NCBI GenBank assembly: GCA_905215065.1 | Contig: CAJMOF010000022.1 | Coordinates: 1 to 21,842 of the forward strand | Length of the DNA: 21,842 nt | From: an uncultured bacterium | Lineage (GTDB): Bacteria > Actinomycetota > Coriobacteriia > Coriobacteriales > Coriobacteriaceae | Reading direction: 5' to 3' | Shown: positions 6,512 to 14,030 of the stretch, piece after piece | How the letters are laid out: each line of letters opens with the position of its first letter | Numbering within the stretch: the stretch's first letter is position 1 | Translations under genes and position numbers: made by a program | The notes under the pieces: generated by a model | Seen by the model: the letters and a program-made list of their open reading frames with translations, nothing else | Told to the model about the DNA's origin: nothing | Database searches by the model: none

Positions 6512-7519
6512 GTGGCGAACGCCATCGATCAGCTCACGGACCGCGTGCTCGTGCTCGGCCGCCTTACCATCGTCCGCCGCGCTATTACCGCTGTGGCGGT
6601 CACCATTTCTGCCGTTCTCCAGACATTTCTGATCCAGGCGTTCATTCGGCCCGCCGACTTGCTTCCGAGCGGCCTTACCGGCGTCGCGGTCCTGCTCGAT
6701 CGCGTTACCTCGCTCGGTGGCGTTCACATCGACATCTCGCTCGGTATGCTTGCGCTCAACATTCCCGTGGCGCTCCTATGCTGGAGCGGCATTAGCAAGC
6801 GCTTCGTCATCTTCTCGATGATGCAGGTCGTGCTCTCGTCGCTGTTCCTCAACGTCTTTCACTTCGCGCCGTTTTTGGGCGACAAGATCATGCTCATCAT
6901 TTTTGGCGGCGTGGTCTCGGGTCTGGGCGCTGCCATCGCGCTAAAGTCTGGCGCATCCACCGGCGGCACCGACTTTATCGCGCTGTGGGTTTCCAACCAC
7001 ACGGGCAAGACCATCTGGGGCGTCATCTTTGGTTTCAACTGCTTTATCCTGGCGATCTTCGGTTTCATGTTTGGCTGGGACAAGGCGGCGTATTCCATCG
7101 TGTTCCAGTTTATTTCGACCAAGACCATCGACAGTTTCTATCGTCGCTACGACCGCGTGACGCTGCAGATCACGACGCGCAAGGCAGACGAGGTCATGAC
7201 CGCCTATGTTGACCATTTTCAGCACGGCATTAGTTGCGCCGAGGTCATCGGCGGATATAGCCGCGAAAAGATGTACCTGCTGCACGCCGTTGTCTCGACC
7301 TACGAGAGCCAGGACATTATCAAGCTGGTGTGCGACATTGATCCCGGTGCCGTGATCAACGTGTTCCACACGCTCAGCTTTGTGGGCGGCTGGTGGGGTG
7401 GTCATGTCGACGAGCCCATGCCCACGGCCGTTCCCGATCCCGACAAGCCCGCACGCATGGCCAGCAGGCAGGCGCGCCTCAGCGAGCAGGACAGTCTGCA
7501 ACAGGACGACGGCAAGTAA
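6512..7519 (+). CDS. YitT-family membrane protein with DUF2179 domain
   Basis: A 335-aa protein with about five to six N-terminal hydrophobic helices (roughly residues 20-200). It contains family-typical segments such as FIRPADLLPSGLTGVAVLL and the GASTGGTDFIA stretch near 147-160. A cytoplasmic DUF2179 domain follows (about 210-290), with motifs like RKADEVMTAYVDHFQHGISC and VINVFHTLSFVGGWW at its end. The last 40 residues are a polar, probably disordered tail. The GTG start at 6512 is preceded by AGGGAG (6501-6506). The family's biochemical role is not established. It stands between the HAD gene and the first gntR, apparently independent of the PTS operon. Confidence 0.88.
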   Translation: MANAIDQLTDRVLVLGRLTIVRRAITAVAVTISAVLQTFLIQAFIRPADLLPSGLTGVAVLLDRVTSLGGVHIDISLGMLALNIPVALLCWSGISKRFVIFSMMQVVLSSLFLNVFHFAPFLGDKIMLIIFGGVVSGLGAAIALKSGASTGGTDFIALWVSNHTGKTIWGVIFGFNCFILAIFGFMFGWDKAAYSIVFQFISTKTIDSFYRRYDRVTLQITTRKADEVMTAYVDHFQHGISCAEVIGGYSREKMYLLHAVVSTYESQDIIKLVCDIDPGAVINVFHTLSFVGGWWGGHVDEPMPTAVPDPDKPARMASRQARLSEQDSLQQDDGK

Positions 7520-7573
7520 GGTTTTGCTGTATGTGGTGTATCGTTTTATCCAACTGAGGTAACATATAAAAAG

Positions 7574-7586
7574 ACGTTATATACGT
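7574..7586 (+). promoter_or_regulatory. Putative GntR operator upstream of first gntR
   Basis: ACGT-TATAT-ACGT has the same ACGT-N5-ACGT layout as 1538-1550 before the PTS operon and shares AAGACGTTATA with it. On the minus strand it reads ATATAACGT. Its location 38 nt before the regulator start suggests autoregulation. Confidence 0.5.
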
Positions 7587-7623
7587 ATTAGTTATTTTGA
7601 TATTTCGATAAGAGTGATTAGAT

Positions 7624-8343
7624 ATGCCTGCGCCCAAAAATGCACCGCTTTACCAGCAGATTTACGACGAAATCAAGGATGCGATCGAGAAAGGTGTTTA
7701 TGCACCCAAGGAGCGTATTCCGTCCGAGCTCGAGCTAGCCGAGCAGTACGAGGTGAGCCGAATTACGGTGCGCCGCGCCGTCGAGGAGTTGTGCTCCGAT
7801 GGCTACCTGGTTAAGCAGCAGGGCCGCGGCACCTTTGTTTCCACGCCGCACATCAATCGCCAGTTTCACGCCTCGACGCTGCAGACGTTTACCGCGCTGT
7901 GTGCCGACAACGGCATGAAGGCGGGCGCACATGTGATCGATCGTCAGATTGTTCCGGCGCGCCAAAACGAGATGGAGTTCTTTGGCCTGCAGAAGGATGC
8001 GTTGCTGCTGCATATCAAGCGCGTGCGTACGGCCGACGGTGAGCCCATCTTTGAGGAGAACATCTTTGTGCCGTTTGACGCCTACCGTGAGCTGTTGACG
8101 GCCGATCTTGAGGACAAGTCGATTTTTGCCGAGGTCGAGCGTGTTGGCGGAACACCGATCGTCTCGGTTGGCTACCGTACGGTCGAGGCCGTTCGTGCCA
8201 ACGCCGAGCAGGCCACCGAGCTGGGCATTGCCCCGCACGATCCGCTGCTCAACCTGCGTGCCGGCTTTATCGGCCCCAATGGCGAGCCGGTCCTGATGGG
8301 TAAGCAGTACTACGTGGGATCGCGCTACGTTATGGTCATGTAA
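7624..8343 (+). CDS. GntR/HutC-family transcriptional regulator (first copy)
   Basis: A 239-aa regulator. The N-terminal winged helix (about 5-75) shows PLYQQIYDEIKDAI, the recognition helix region SELELAEQYEVSRITVRRAVEEL and the wing QQGRGTFV. The UTRA effector domain (about 95-235) ends with KQYYVGSRYVMVM. UTRA domains of HutC regulators bind small sugar phosphates or related metabolites; FrlR of the fructoselysine pathway belongs to this family. The ribosome binding site is weak (AAGAG about 10 nt upstream of the ATG). A candidate operator at 7574-7586 matches the one at the PTS operon, so this is the best candidate for the PTS regulator. The two GntR proteins of the window share the same architecture and motifs and are paralogues. 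Confidence 0.92.
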   Translation: MPAPKNAPLYQQIYDEIKDAIEKGVYAPKERIPSELELAEQYEVSRITVRRAVEELCSDGYLVKQQGRGTFVSTPHINRQFHASTLQTFTALCADNGMKAGAHVIDRQIVPARQNEMEFFGLQKDALLLHIKRVRTADGEPIFEENIFVPFDAYRELLTADLEDKSIFAEVERVGGTPIVSVGYRTVEAVRANAEQATELGIAPHDPLLNLRAGFIGPNGEPVLMGKQYYVGSRYVMVM

Positions 8344-8344
8344 G

Positions 8345-8370
8345 TTACGCGGTTTTACCAAACCGCGTAA
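8345..8370 (+). terminator. Hairpin after first gntR (possible terminator, no T-run)
   Basis: TTACGCGGTTT (8345-8355) pairs perfectly with AAACCGCGTAA (8360-8370) around TACC, directly after the stop codon. A second perfect 10-bp hairpin follows at 8394-8417 (TCCGCCGTTC with GAACGGCGGA, loop TAGC). Neither has a T-run; they may end or protect the gntR transcript. Confidence 0.5.
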
Positions 8371-8431
8371 CGGGCCGACGCTGCGCCCTTGGTTCCGCCG
8401 TTCTAGCGAACGGCGGACCGGTCGACGCTGC

Positions 8432-8529
8432 AAACGCCCCTAAGCGGCAATCTGACGTTCAATCGTCGGTCGCGTACCGAAGTACGCTTCCCTCCTCTTT
8501 CACGCCACCTTGCTCGCTTAGGGGCGTTT
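8432..8529 (-). ncRNA. Candidate structured RNA element, copy 2 (complete)
   Basis: A perfect 15-bp outer stem pairs 8432-8446 with 8515-8529. Inside it a 6-bp stem pairs 8453-8458 with 8502-8507, where position 8455/8505 is A-C on the plus strand but U-G on the minus strand. The terminal hairpin 8472-8477/8482-8487 reads on the minus strand as a C(UUCG)G tetraloop. The conserved unpaired parts (GTGAAA, TTGA, CAAGGTG, CAGATTG) match the element at 1-79, while the stems differ and stay paired. On the plus strand the outer stem is followed by only one or two further T residues, so a terminator role is weak. I do not recognise the family. Confidence 0.5.
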
Positions 8530-8583
8530 TCGCTGACTTATGCTCAACCAGCGACGTTTCCGCGCTTGTCAAGAAATTGGGGT

Positions 8584-8610
8584 AGTCATTGGGGACAGAC
8601 TTAAATGACT
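8584..8610 (+). repeat. 13-nt-loop hairpin repeat (7-bp stem)
   Basis: AGTCATT (8584-8590) pairs perfectly with AATGACT (8604-8610) around the loop GGGGACAGACTTA (8591-8603). This is the same 13-nt loop length and GGGACAG core as the other family members, with an unrelated stem. Confidence 0.7.
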
Positions 8611-8670
8611 GCCCTTTGGACCGCGTTGTCCGTGACTGACAGCCGTGCGGCACCGGTCCGCGTGGCGGCG

Positions 8671-8676
8671 TATAAT
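8671..8676 (+). promoter_or_regulatory. -10 box of recQ
   Basis: A consensus TATAAT lies 31 nt before the recQ start in otherwise GC-rich sequence. No clear -35 box is visible. Confidence 0.5.
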
Positions 8677-8707
8677 CGGCGGCAGATGACTTGGACGTTA
8701 GGAAACC

Positions 8708-10690
8708 ATGACCGATAGCATGCAGCAGATGGCGCTCGACACGCTCGGCGCCTATTTTGGCTACACCTCGTTTCGCCCGGGGCAGGACCGCATGGTCGAT
8801 GCGATCCTTGCCGGTCGCGATGCGCTGGGCGTTATGCCCACAGGCGCCGGCAAGTCCATTTGCTACCAGGTGCCCGCGCTCATGCTGCCCGGCATCACCT
8901 TTGTGGTGAGTCCGCTGCTGTCGCTTATGGAGGACCAGACTCGTGCGTTGCTCGCGGCGGGTGCGCGACCCAGCTATCTCAACTCCAGCCTTACTCCAGC
9001 CCAGCAAAACACCGTGCTCAAGCGGGCGCGCGAGGGTCGCTACCAGCTTATGTATGTGGCACCCGAGCGTTTGCTCGAGCCGCGCTTTCTGGCCTTTGCG
9101 CAGGAAGCTGCGGCCGAAGGCGGCATCGGCGTTCCGCTCGTGGCCATTGACGAGGCCCATTGCGTAAGCCAATGGGGCCAGGATTTCCGCCCCGCCTACC
9201 TGCAGATTCGCGAGTTCATTGACTCCCTGCCGCAGCGACCCATCGTGGCGGCCTTTACCGCCACGGCGACCGAGCGCGTGCGTGCCGATATCCAGCAGAT
9301 GCTCGGTCTGCAAAACCCTGCGACGGTGGTGACGGGCTTCGATCGCAAGAACCTCTACTTTGGCTGCGAGGAGATGGGCGACAAGGCCAAGGCCGCGTGG
9401 GTGCGCGACTATGTGATTGCGCATTCGAGCGAGAGCGGCATCGTGTATTGCTCGACCCGCAAGACCGTCGATGCGCTGGCAGGAGAGCTTGCCGAGGCTC
9501 TGGGCCCCAGCGGCATTCGCGTTGGTCGCTACCATGCCGGCATGGGCAACGACGCCCGCCGCCAAAGCCAGCGCGCCTTTATCGACGACGATATTCAGGT
9601 GATGGTTGCCACCAACGCCTTTGGCATGGGCATCGACAAGCCCAACGTGCGCTACGTGATTCACAACAACGTGCCCGAGAGCATCGAGGCCTACTACCAG
9701 GAGGCGGGCCGCGCCGGCCGCGACGGCGACCCGGCCAGCTGCCATTTGCTGTGGAACGGCAACGATTTTCGCATGCGTCGTTTTTTGATCGACTGCGGCG
9801 ACGCTGCCGACGAGGCGCTCGATGACGAGCAACGCGCGTGGGCGCTCCAGAACCGTTACCGCCTGCTCAGCCAGATGGAAGGCTACTGCAACACCACCGG
9901 CTGCCTGCGCGAATACATGCTGCGCTACTTTGGCGACGAGGCCGCGGCCGAGCATGCTGCCGCGGCTGGTGCGGGCAGCACCGCCACGGACGACGCCGAG
10001 GGCTGCGGCAACTGCAGCAACTGCCTCACGAAGTTCGAGGTCGAGGACGTCACCGATATGGCCCGCGCCGCCGTGCGCTATGTGGCCACACGTCCCATGC
10101 GCTTTGGCAAATCGCTGGTCGCCGATGTGCTCCACGGCGGCAACACCGAGCGCATTCGCCAGATGCATCTGGACGAGGACCGCGGCTACGGTGAGCTGTC
10201 GAGCGAATCGGTCGGGCGCATCAAGGATATCATCGGCCAGCTGTGCGGCCGCGGTTATTTGGCCACCTCGCAGGGGCAGTACCCGGTCGTGGGGCTGGGC
10301 CCGCGTGCCGGCGAGGTCGAGAACGAGGCGTTCGCCTTTACCGTTAAGCGTCGCGCGTCCAAGCGCAAGGCCTCGGCCCGCGCCCGCCGTGCGGTGGATC
10401 TGCTGCGCGAGGAGGCCGAGCTGGATCAGCGCCCGCGCGTGGGCGACGATGCCGAGCTGTTCGAGCGCCTGCGCGCCCTGCGCAAGGAAATCTCGACCGA
10501 GCTCGAGATGGCGCCGTATATGGTCTTCTCCGACAAGGCCCTGCGCGGCCTGTGCCGCCTGCGCCCGCAGACGCGCGACGAGCTTATCCAGGTCAACGGC
10601 ATCGGCGAGAAAAAGGCCGACGCCTTTGGCGAGCAGTTTATGGCGGCGATTGAAGAGTTTGAGTCCGAGCATGCGCGGGATGGAGCGTAA
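8708..10690 (+). CDS. recQ: ATP-dependent DNA helicase RecQ
   Basis: A 660-aa superfamily 2 3'-5' DNA helicase used in recombination and repair. The order is complete: FRPGQ (22-26), Walker A TGAGKS (45-50), DEAH (148-151), TATATER (184-190), the motif V segment ATNAFGMGIDKPNVR (301-315), and motif VI QEAGRAGRDG (331-340). The RecQ zinc-binding domain follows with C399, C433, C436 and C439, then the winged helix, and an HRDC domain (about 575-655) with the VNGIGEKKADAFG hairpin. It is somewhat longer than E. coli RecQ, mainly through an Ala-rich insert (about 412-430) within the zinc region. The start has TAGGAAA upstream. The next gene, a gntR, begins two bases after its stop. Confidence 0.97.
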   Translation: MTDSMQQMALDTLGAYFGYTSFRPGQDRMVDAILAGRDALGVMPTGAGKSICYQVPALMLPGITFVVSPLLSLMEDQTRALLAAGARPSYLNSSLTPAQQNTVLKRAREGRYQLMYVAPERLLEPRFLAFAQEAAAEGGIGVPLVAIDEAHCVSQWGQDFRPAYLQIREFIDSLPQRPIVAAFTATATERVRADIQQMLGLQNPATVVTGFDRKNLYFGCEEMGDKAKAAWVRDYVIAHSSESGIVYCSTRKTVDALAGELAEALGPSGIRVGRYHAGMGNDARRQSQRAFIDDDIQVMVATNAFGMGIDKPNVRYVIHNNVPESIEAYYQEAGRAGRDGDPASCHLLWNGNDFRMRRFLIDCGDAADEALDDEQRAWALQNRYRLLSQMEGYCNTTGCLREYMLRYFGDEAAAEHAAAAGAGSTATDDAEGCGNCSNCLTKFEVEDVTDMARAAVRYVATRPMRFGKSLVADVLHGGNTERIRQMHLDEDRGYGELSSESVGRIKDIIGQLCGRGYLATSQGQYPVVGLGPRAGEVENEAFAFTVKRRASKRKASARARRAVDLLREEAELDQRPRVGDDAELFERLRALRKEISTELEMAPYMVFSDKALRGLCRLRPQTRDELIQVNGIGEKKADAFGEQFMAAIEEFESEHARDGA

Positions 10691-10692
10691 CG

Positions 10693-11448
10693 ATGGCAAC
10701 CGACGATAAAACCGACCGCGCTGGCGTATCCGCCGTACCACTGTACCAGCAGGTCATGGACGACCTGAAGGGCGAGATCGCGCGCGGCGTGTATGCGGCC
10801 GGCTCGCGCATTCCTTCCGAGATGGAGCTCGCGAAGTCTTACGGCGTGGGGCGCATCACCGTGCGCCGCGCCATCGAGGAGCTGTCGCGCGCGGGGTATC
10901 TCAACCGCCAGCAGGGGAGGGGCACCTTTGTGTGCGCCCCCAAGCTCAAGCGTAAGATTCGCCAGAAAGGCGACGTCCAGAGCTTTACCGAGGGCTGCGC
11001 CGCCAACGACATGGTTGCCGGAGCGCGCCTGGTGTCGCGCACGGTGGTCGCGGCGACGCGCGAGGACGCGGCGTTCTTTGGCGTGGAGCCCGGCTGCGAG
11101 CTCATCGTAGTCGAGCGCGTGCGCACGGCAGATGGCGTGCCCGTCATGCTCGAGAACAACTCTTTTGTGCTGGCCGACCATCCCTACCTGCAGACGCTTG
11201 CCGACGAGGACCTCGCCGACAACTCGATCTTCTCGCTCGTTGCCGAGCATTCGGGTCGCGCGCCGCTCAAGTCCGACCCCTGCACCGTGGAGATTGCGCT
11301 GGCGGATGCCCAGGCGGCCCCGCTGCTGGAGGTGCCGGTCGGCGAGCCGCTCTTCTATATGGAGGCCTACTTTACCGACGCCGGCGGGCGCCCTCTACTG
11401 CTCGGGCGTCAAAAGATCGTGGGCTCGCGCTACGTGTTCGACATCTAA
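10693..11448 (+). CDS. GntR/HutC-family transcriptional regulator (second copy)
   Basis: A 251-aa HutC-type regulator. The winged helix (about 16-90) contains PLYQQVMDDLKGEIARGVYAA, the recognition region SEMELAKSYGVGRITVRRAIEEL and the wing QQGRGTFV. The UTRA domain (about 105-250) ends GRQKIVGSRYVFDI. It resembles the first GntR closely in layout and wording of motifs. Its ATG is two bases after the recQ stop, so it is probably cotranscribed with recQ although functionally it belongs with the SIS gene 145 nt downstream. The GGAG of its ribosome binding site lies inside the recQ end. The gap to the SIS gene holds direct repeats (11458-11536) and a palindrome that are likely its operators. 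Confidence 0.92.
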   Translation: MATDDKTDRAGVSAVPLYQQVMDDLKGEIARGVYAAGSRIPSEMELAKSYGVGRITVRRAIEELSRAGYLNRQQGRGTFVCAPKLKRKIRQKGDVQSFTEGCAANDMVAGARLVSRTVVAATREDAAFFGVEPGCELIVVERVRTADGVPVMLENNSFVLADHPYLQTLADEDLADNSIFSLVAEHSGRAPLKSDPCTVEIALADAQAAPLLEVPVGEPLFYMEAYFTDAGGRPLLLGRQKIVGSRYVFDI

Positions 11449-11457
11449 CGTCCACAG

Positions 11458-11536
11458 ATAGAACAACATAGAACAAATTTGCCGGGATGACTTCACGGGC
11501 GTTATTACACGTGTTATAAATAGGACAACATAGAAC
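11458..11536 (+). promoter_or_regulatory. Operator/promoter region of second SIS gene
   Basis: A 17-nt direct repeat, ATAGAACAACATAGAAC (11458-11474) and ATAGGACAACATAGAAC (11520-11536), is itself made of ATAGRAC half-sites 10 nt apart. Between the copies lies the near-perfect palindrome TTATTACACGTGTTATAA (11502-11519), whose end can act as a -10 box. Ten-base spacing puts the half-sites on one face of the helix. Regulation by the adjacent GntR protein is inferred. Confidence 0.5.
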
Positions 11537-11592
11537 GACCGCAGGTACGAGCTGCCGTCGTTCAAAGCCGCCACACAAGGAGGAGCGTCACC

Positions 11593-12561
11593 GTGAACGC
11601 ACACGATCTGATTCAGGAAATTATCGAGCGCAAGGGTAAGATCGAGAACGTCTTTTGGATCGCCTGCGGCGGTTCGATGATCGACCTGATGCCGGCTAAC
11701 GAGCTGCTCAAGCGCGAGGCCACCACGTTTGCCTCGACGGTCTACACGGCACGGGAGTTTTGCCTGATGGCGCCCAAGAGCCTGGGGCCGAAGTCGCTCG
11801 TCGTCGCCTGCAGCCACAGCGGCAATACGCAGGAGGTTGTCGATGCCTGCGAGATGGCGCTCGCCGCCGGCGCCGAGGTCGTGACTATGACCGACTACGC
11901 GGGCTCCAAGATCGACAACGGCAAGTGGACCACCTGGGTCTATCCGTGGGGCAAGGGCGAGTCGCAGGCCGAGGTCCCGCAGGGCATTGGCGTGCTAATG
12001 GCTGCCGAGCTGCTCGACCAGCAGGAGGGCTACGAGGCGCTCGCCGACATGTATGCCGGCCTTAAGCAGATGGACGCGCTGCTGCCCGCCGCCCGCGAGA
12101 AGGTCAGCGCCGAGCTGGGCGATCGCTTTGCCGAGCTCTGCCAGCAGCACAAGTTCTTCTATATCCTGGGCTCCGGCCCCAACTTTAGCCAGACCTATGC
12201 CATGGCCATCTGCTCGCTCATGGAGATGCAGTGGCAGCACTGCTGCTACATCCACTCTGGCGAGTACTTCCACGGCCCGTTCGAGGCTACCGAGCCCGGC
12301 GTGTTCTACTTTGTGCAGCTCGGCTCGGGCGAGTGCCGCCCCATGGAGGAGCGTGCCCTTGCGTTCCTCAACACGCATACCGATACGGTCATGGTTCTCG
12401 ACGCGCTCGAGTACGGCGTGGGCGAGGTGCCCGCCAGCGTTCGTTCGTTCTTGGAGCCGATCTTCTTCTACGCGATGAGCTGCGAGCTGCGCGCCGCCCG
12501 CGGCAAGGTGTTCGACCACAGCCCCGAGATTCGTCGCTACATGGGCATCGAGCAGTACTAA
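11593..12561 (+). CDS. SIS-domain sugar-phosphate deglycase (FrlB-like), second copy
   Basis: A 322-aa double-SIS protein. SIS 1 (about 15-140) has WIACGGS near 22-28 and CSHSGNTQE (73-81) for phosphate binding. SIS 2 (about 185-310) has HSGEYFHGPFEATEPG (221-236), very like the SGEFRHGPLEIVEPG of fructoselysine-6-phosphate deglycase FrlB, and the C-terminus EIRRYMGIEQY resembles FrlB's end. It is paralogous to the SIS gene in the PTS operon but clearly divergent, as in gfr systems where two deglycases (GfrE and GfrF) act on different Amadori compounds. The GTG start is preceded by AAGGAGGAG. It has its own control region downstream of the second gntR. The exact substrate is not determinable here. 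Confidence 0.87.
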   Translation: MNAHDLIQEIIERKGKIENVFWIACGGSMIDLMPANELLKREATTFASTVYTAREFCLMAPKSLGPKSLVVACSHSGNTQEVVDACEMALAAGAEVVTMTDYAGSKIDNGKWTTWVYPWGKGESQAEVPQGIGVLMAAELLDQQEGYEALADMYAGLKQMDALLPAAREKVSAELGDRFAELCQQHKFFYILGSGPNFSQTYAMAICSLMEMQWQHCCYIHSGEYFHGPFEATEPGVFYFVQLGSGECRPMEERALAFLNTHTDTVMVLDALEYGVGEVPASVRSFLEPIFFYAMSCELRAARGKVFDHSPEIRRYMGIEQY

Positions 12562-12658
12562 GTAGCGGGGAAAGCGAACTTTTACGACGGGGCCTTCGCC
12601 AAACGAGGGTCCCGTTTGCGTCGCGGCACCCCGTCCCAGCTGTCGAATAATGAAGTCA

Positions 12659-12826
12659 AATACTTTTCCCCAGAAGTGAACGACCTATTTTGGACCCCCG
12701 AAGCATCGACATTTTTTGGTGCCAAAACCGCAGGAAAATCTCGACGAAATCGCAGGAAATGGCGTCTGAAAAGTGTCGATGCTTCGGGGGCTCGTTTTTG
12801 CTCGTTCACTTCGCGGGAAAAGTATT
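12659..12826. repeat. 168-bp imperfect palindrome (MITE-like)
   Basis: Arms 12659-12716 and 12769-12826 (58 nt each) pair without any gap. There are long perfect blocks, including AATACTTTTCCC, GAAGTGAACGA and CCCCCGAAGCATCGACA, interrupted by one asymmetric-looking mismatch block around 12684-12694. The centre is 52 nt and carries GCAGGAAA twice. AAAACCGCAGG (12724-12734) is shared with the centre of the palindrome at 6252-6375, which also has a 52-nt centre. It may be a non-autonomous mobile element or a long structured RNA; there is no transposase nearby. Confidence 0.75.
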
Positions 12827-12857
12827 AGACCTAAATTTGCAAGCGTGTCGTGTGAGT

Positions 12858-12901
12858 CAAAAAGCGGGCCGCGCCGGTGGGTTTCCGGCGCGGCCCGCTT
12901 T
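12858..12901 (-). terminator. Terminator of the dehydrogenase gene
   Basis: A perfect 17-bp stem, 12861-12877 with 12885-12901, encloses a 7-nt loop. Read on the minus strand, it is followed by a run of T residues (complement of 12859-12863). It lies 43 nt after the dehydrogenase stop. Confidence 0.9.
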
Positions 12902-12943
12902 ACATGGCGTCCGCATGAGCGAGGTGTCGCGTCAAGCGGCGGC

Positions 12944-13921
12944 CTACTTTGCGTCGTAGGCCTCGGCATCCCACCAGTCGAGCTGGGCGATGTTGTCGCG
13001 GATGTGCCGGCAGCTCTTGTGGAAGCCCTCGAGCTCGTACTCGGACAGGTCGAGCGTGTAGACCTCCTCGACGCCCTCGGCACCGATCACGCACGGCAGG
13101 GAGGTAAAGATGCCCTCCTCGCCATACTGGCCGGTCATGAGCGTGGAGGCGGAAAGCACGGCGTGCTCGTTATGCAGAACGGCAGCGCAGACGCGCGCGG
13201 CGGAGTTGGCGACGGCGTACTCGGTGCACTGCTTGCCCTGGTAGGTCACATAACCGCCCTTACGCGCGAGCTCCTCGACCTCCATGTGGTCAAAGGCGTA
13301 CTTGTCGGGGTTTTCGGCCTGAAGCTCGGTCAAGCTCTTACCGGCGATGGTTGCGGCCTTAAAGGCGGCCAGCTGGCTAAATCCGTGCTCGCCGATCATG
13401 TAGGCGTCGACGGACTTGGGGCTCACGCCGACCTTCTTGGAGATCTCGGTGCGCAGGCGGGCCGAATCTAGGCCGCAGCCCGAGCCGATGATCTTCTTGG
13501 GATCGTAGCCGGTCAGGTGCCACAGCTCGGTGCACACGACGTCGCAGGGGTTGGAGATGCTCACGAAGATGCCGTCGAAGCCGGCGTCGACAATGCGCTT
13601 GGCAAAGGTGCGCGCGGCGTCGGTGGTAAAGAACAGCTCGCCGTCGCGGTTACCGGCGGCCAGCGCGACCTTGCCGGCGGCGTTGACGATGACGTCGCAG
13701 CAGGCCAGCTCCTCGTAGTGGTCGTAGCAGTTGACGATCTTGGTGTTGTACGGGACAAACGAAAGGGAGTCGCGCAGGTCCTGGACCTCGGACGTCACCT
13801 TGGCCTCGTTGATATCGCACAGGTACAGCTCATCGGCAATGCCCTGCATGAGCAGGCTGTTGGCGACATGTGCTCCTACGTGGCCCTGGCCGACCACACC
13901 GATCTTACGCGTCTGGTACAT
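12944..13921 (-). CDS. L-lactate / L-2-hydroxyisocaproate dehydrogenase family
   Basis: A 325-aa NAD-dependent 2-hydroxyacid dehydrogenase of the LDH/MDH superfamily. It shows the Rossmann loop GQGHVG (11-16), the adenosine-ribose acid D36, SISNPCDVV (121-129), the D152/R155 pair and the catalytic GEHG with H179. The mobile substrate loop region reads NAAGKVALAAGNRDGELFF. It lacks the usual QKPGETR of lactate dehydrogenases and is closer in wording to L-2-hydroxyisocaproate dehydrogenase, so the substrate may be a branched or bulky 2-keto acid rather than pyruvate. I chose the ATG at 13921 because AAAGGA lies 8-9 nt upstream; the frame is open 39 nt further, but without a ribosome binding site. 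It is monocistronic, with its own terminator. Confidence 0.88.
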   Translation of the reverse strand: MYQTRKIGVVGQGHVGAHVANSLLMQGIADELYLCDINEAKVTSEVQDLRDSLSFVPYNTKIVNCYDHYEELACCDVIVNAAGKVALAAGNRDGELFFTTDAARTFAKRIVDAGFDGIFVSISNPCDVVCTELWHLTGYDPKKIIGSGCGLDSARLRTEISKKVGVSPKSVDAYMIGEHGFSQLAAFKAATIAGKSLTELQAENPDKYAFDHMEVEELARKGGYVTYQGKQCTEYAVANSAARVCAAVLHNEHAVLSASTLMTGQYGEEGIFTSLPCVIGAEGVEEVYTLDLSEYELEGFHKSCRHIRDNIAQLDWWDAEAYDAK

Positions 13922-13958
13922 ATATGTATCCTTTCGGCCGAGTTTTTCGCGTCGAACC

Positions 13959-13986
13959 ATTGTAGCCTCCTGCTATCACTTTGCCA
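13959..13986 (-). promoter_or_regulatory. Possible promoter of the dehydrogenase gene
   Basis: On the minus strand TACAAT (13959-13964) is a good -10 box, and TGGCAA (13981-13986), 16 nt further upstream, is a weak -35. Transcription would start about 30 nt before the ATG. Confidence 0.4.
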
Positions 13987-13996
13987 GACTAAAGCG

Positions 13997-14030
13997 CCAT
14001 AGATTTTTGGGACATGCCGTAATCTCTACT
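13997..14030 (+). repeat. Decayed 13-nt-loop hairpin repeat upstream of metA
   Basis: TAGATTTTTGGGACATGCC (14000-14018) is identical to the complement of 17919-17937 in the hairpin after the M16 gene. The loop would be TGGGACATGCCGT (14008-14020), but the right arm has lost bases and pairs poorly. Confidence 0.55.

Larger units (their letters stand above)
8344..8707. other. Repeat-rich intergenic region before recQ
   Basis: No gene is supported in these 364 nt. It contains, in order, two perfect hairpins (8345-8370 and 8394-8417), the candidate structured RNA (8432-8529), a 13-nt-loop repeat (8584-8610) and the recQ promoter region (TATAAT at 8671). Confidence 0.7.
12562..12943. other. Intergenic region between SIS gene and dehydrogenase
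   Basis: These 382 nt between convergent genes contain the 168-bp palindrome (12659-12826) and the dehydrogenase terminator (12858-12901). Open frames across the palindrome exist on both strands but have no start signals and only reflect its symmetry. Confidence 0.7.

Noticed and set aside
8459..10741. 760-aa open frame on the minus strand opposite recQ
   Set aside because: It is a shadow frame created by GC-rich codon use of recQ; it has no recognisable domain and its start lies inside the next gene.
12616..12828. Small open frames across the 168-bp palindrome on both strands
   Set aside because: Mirror-image peptides arise from the palindrome itself; no start signals.
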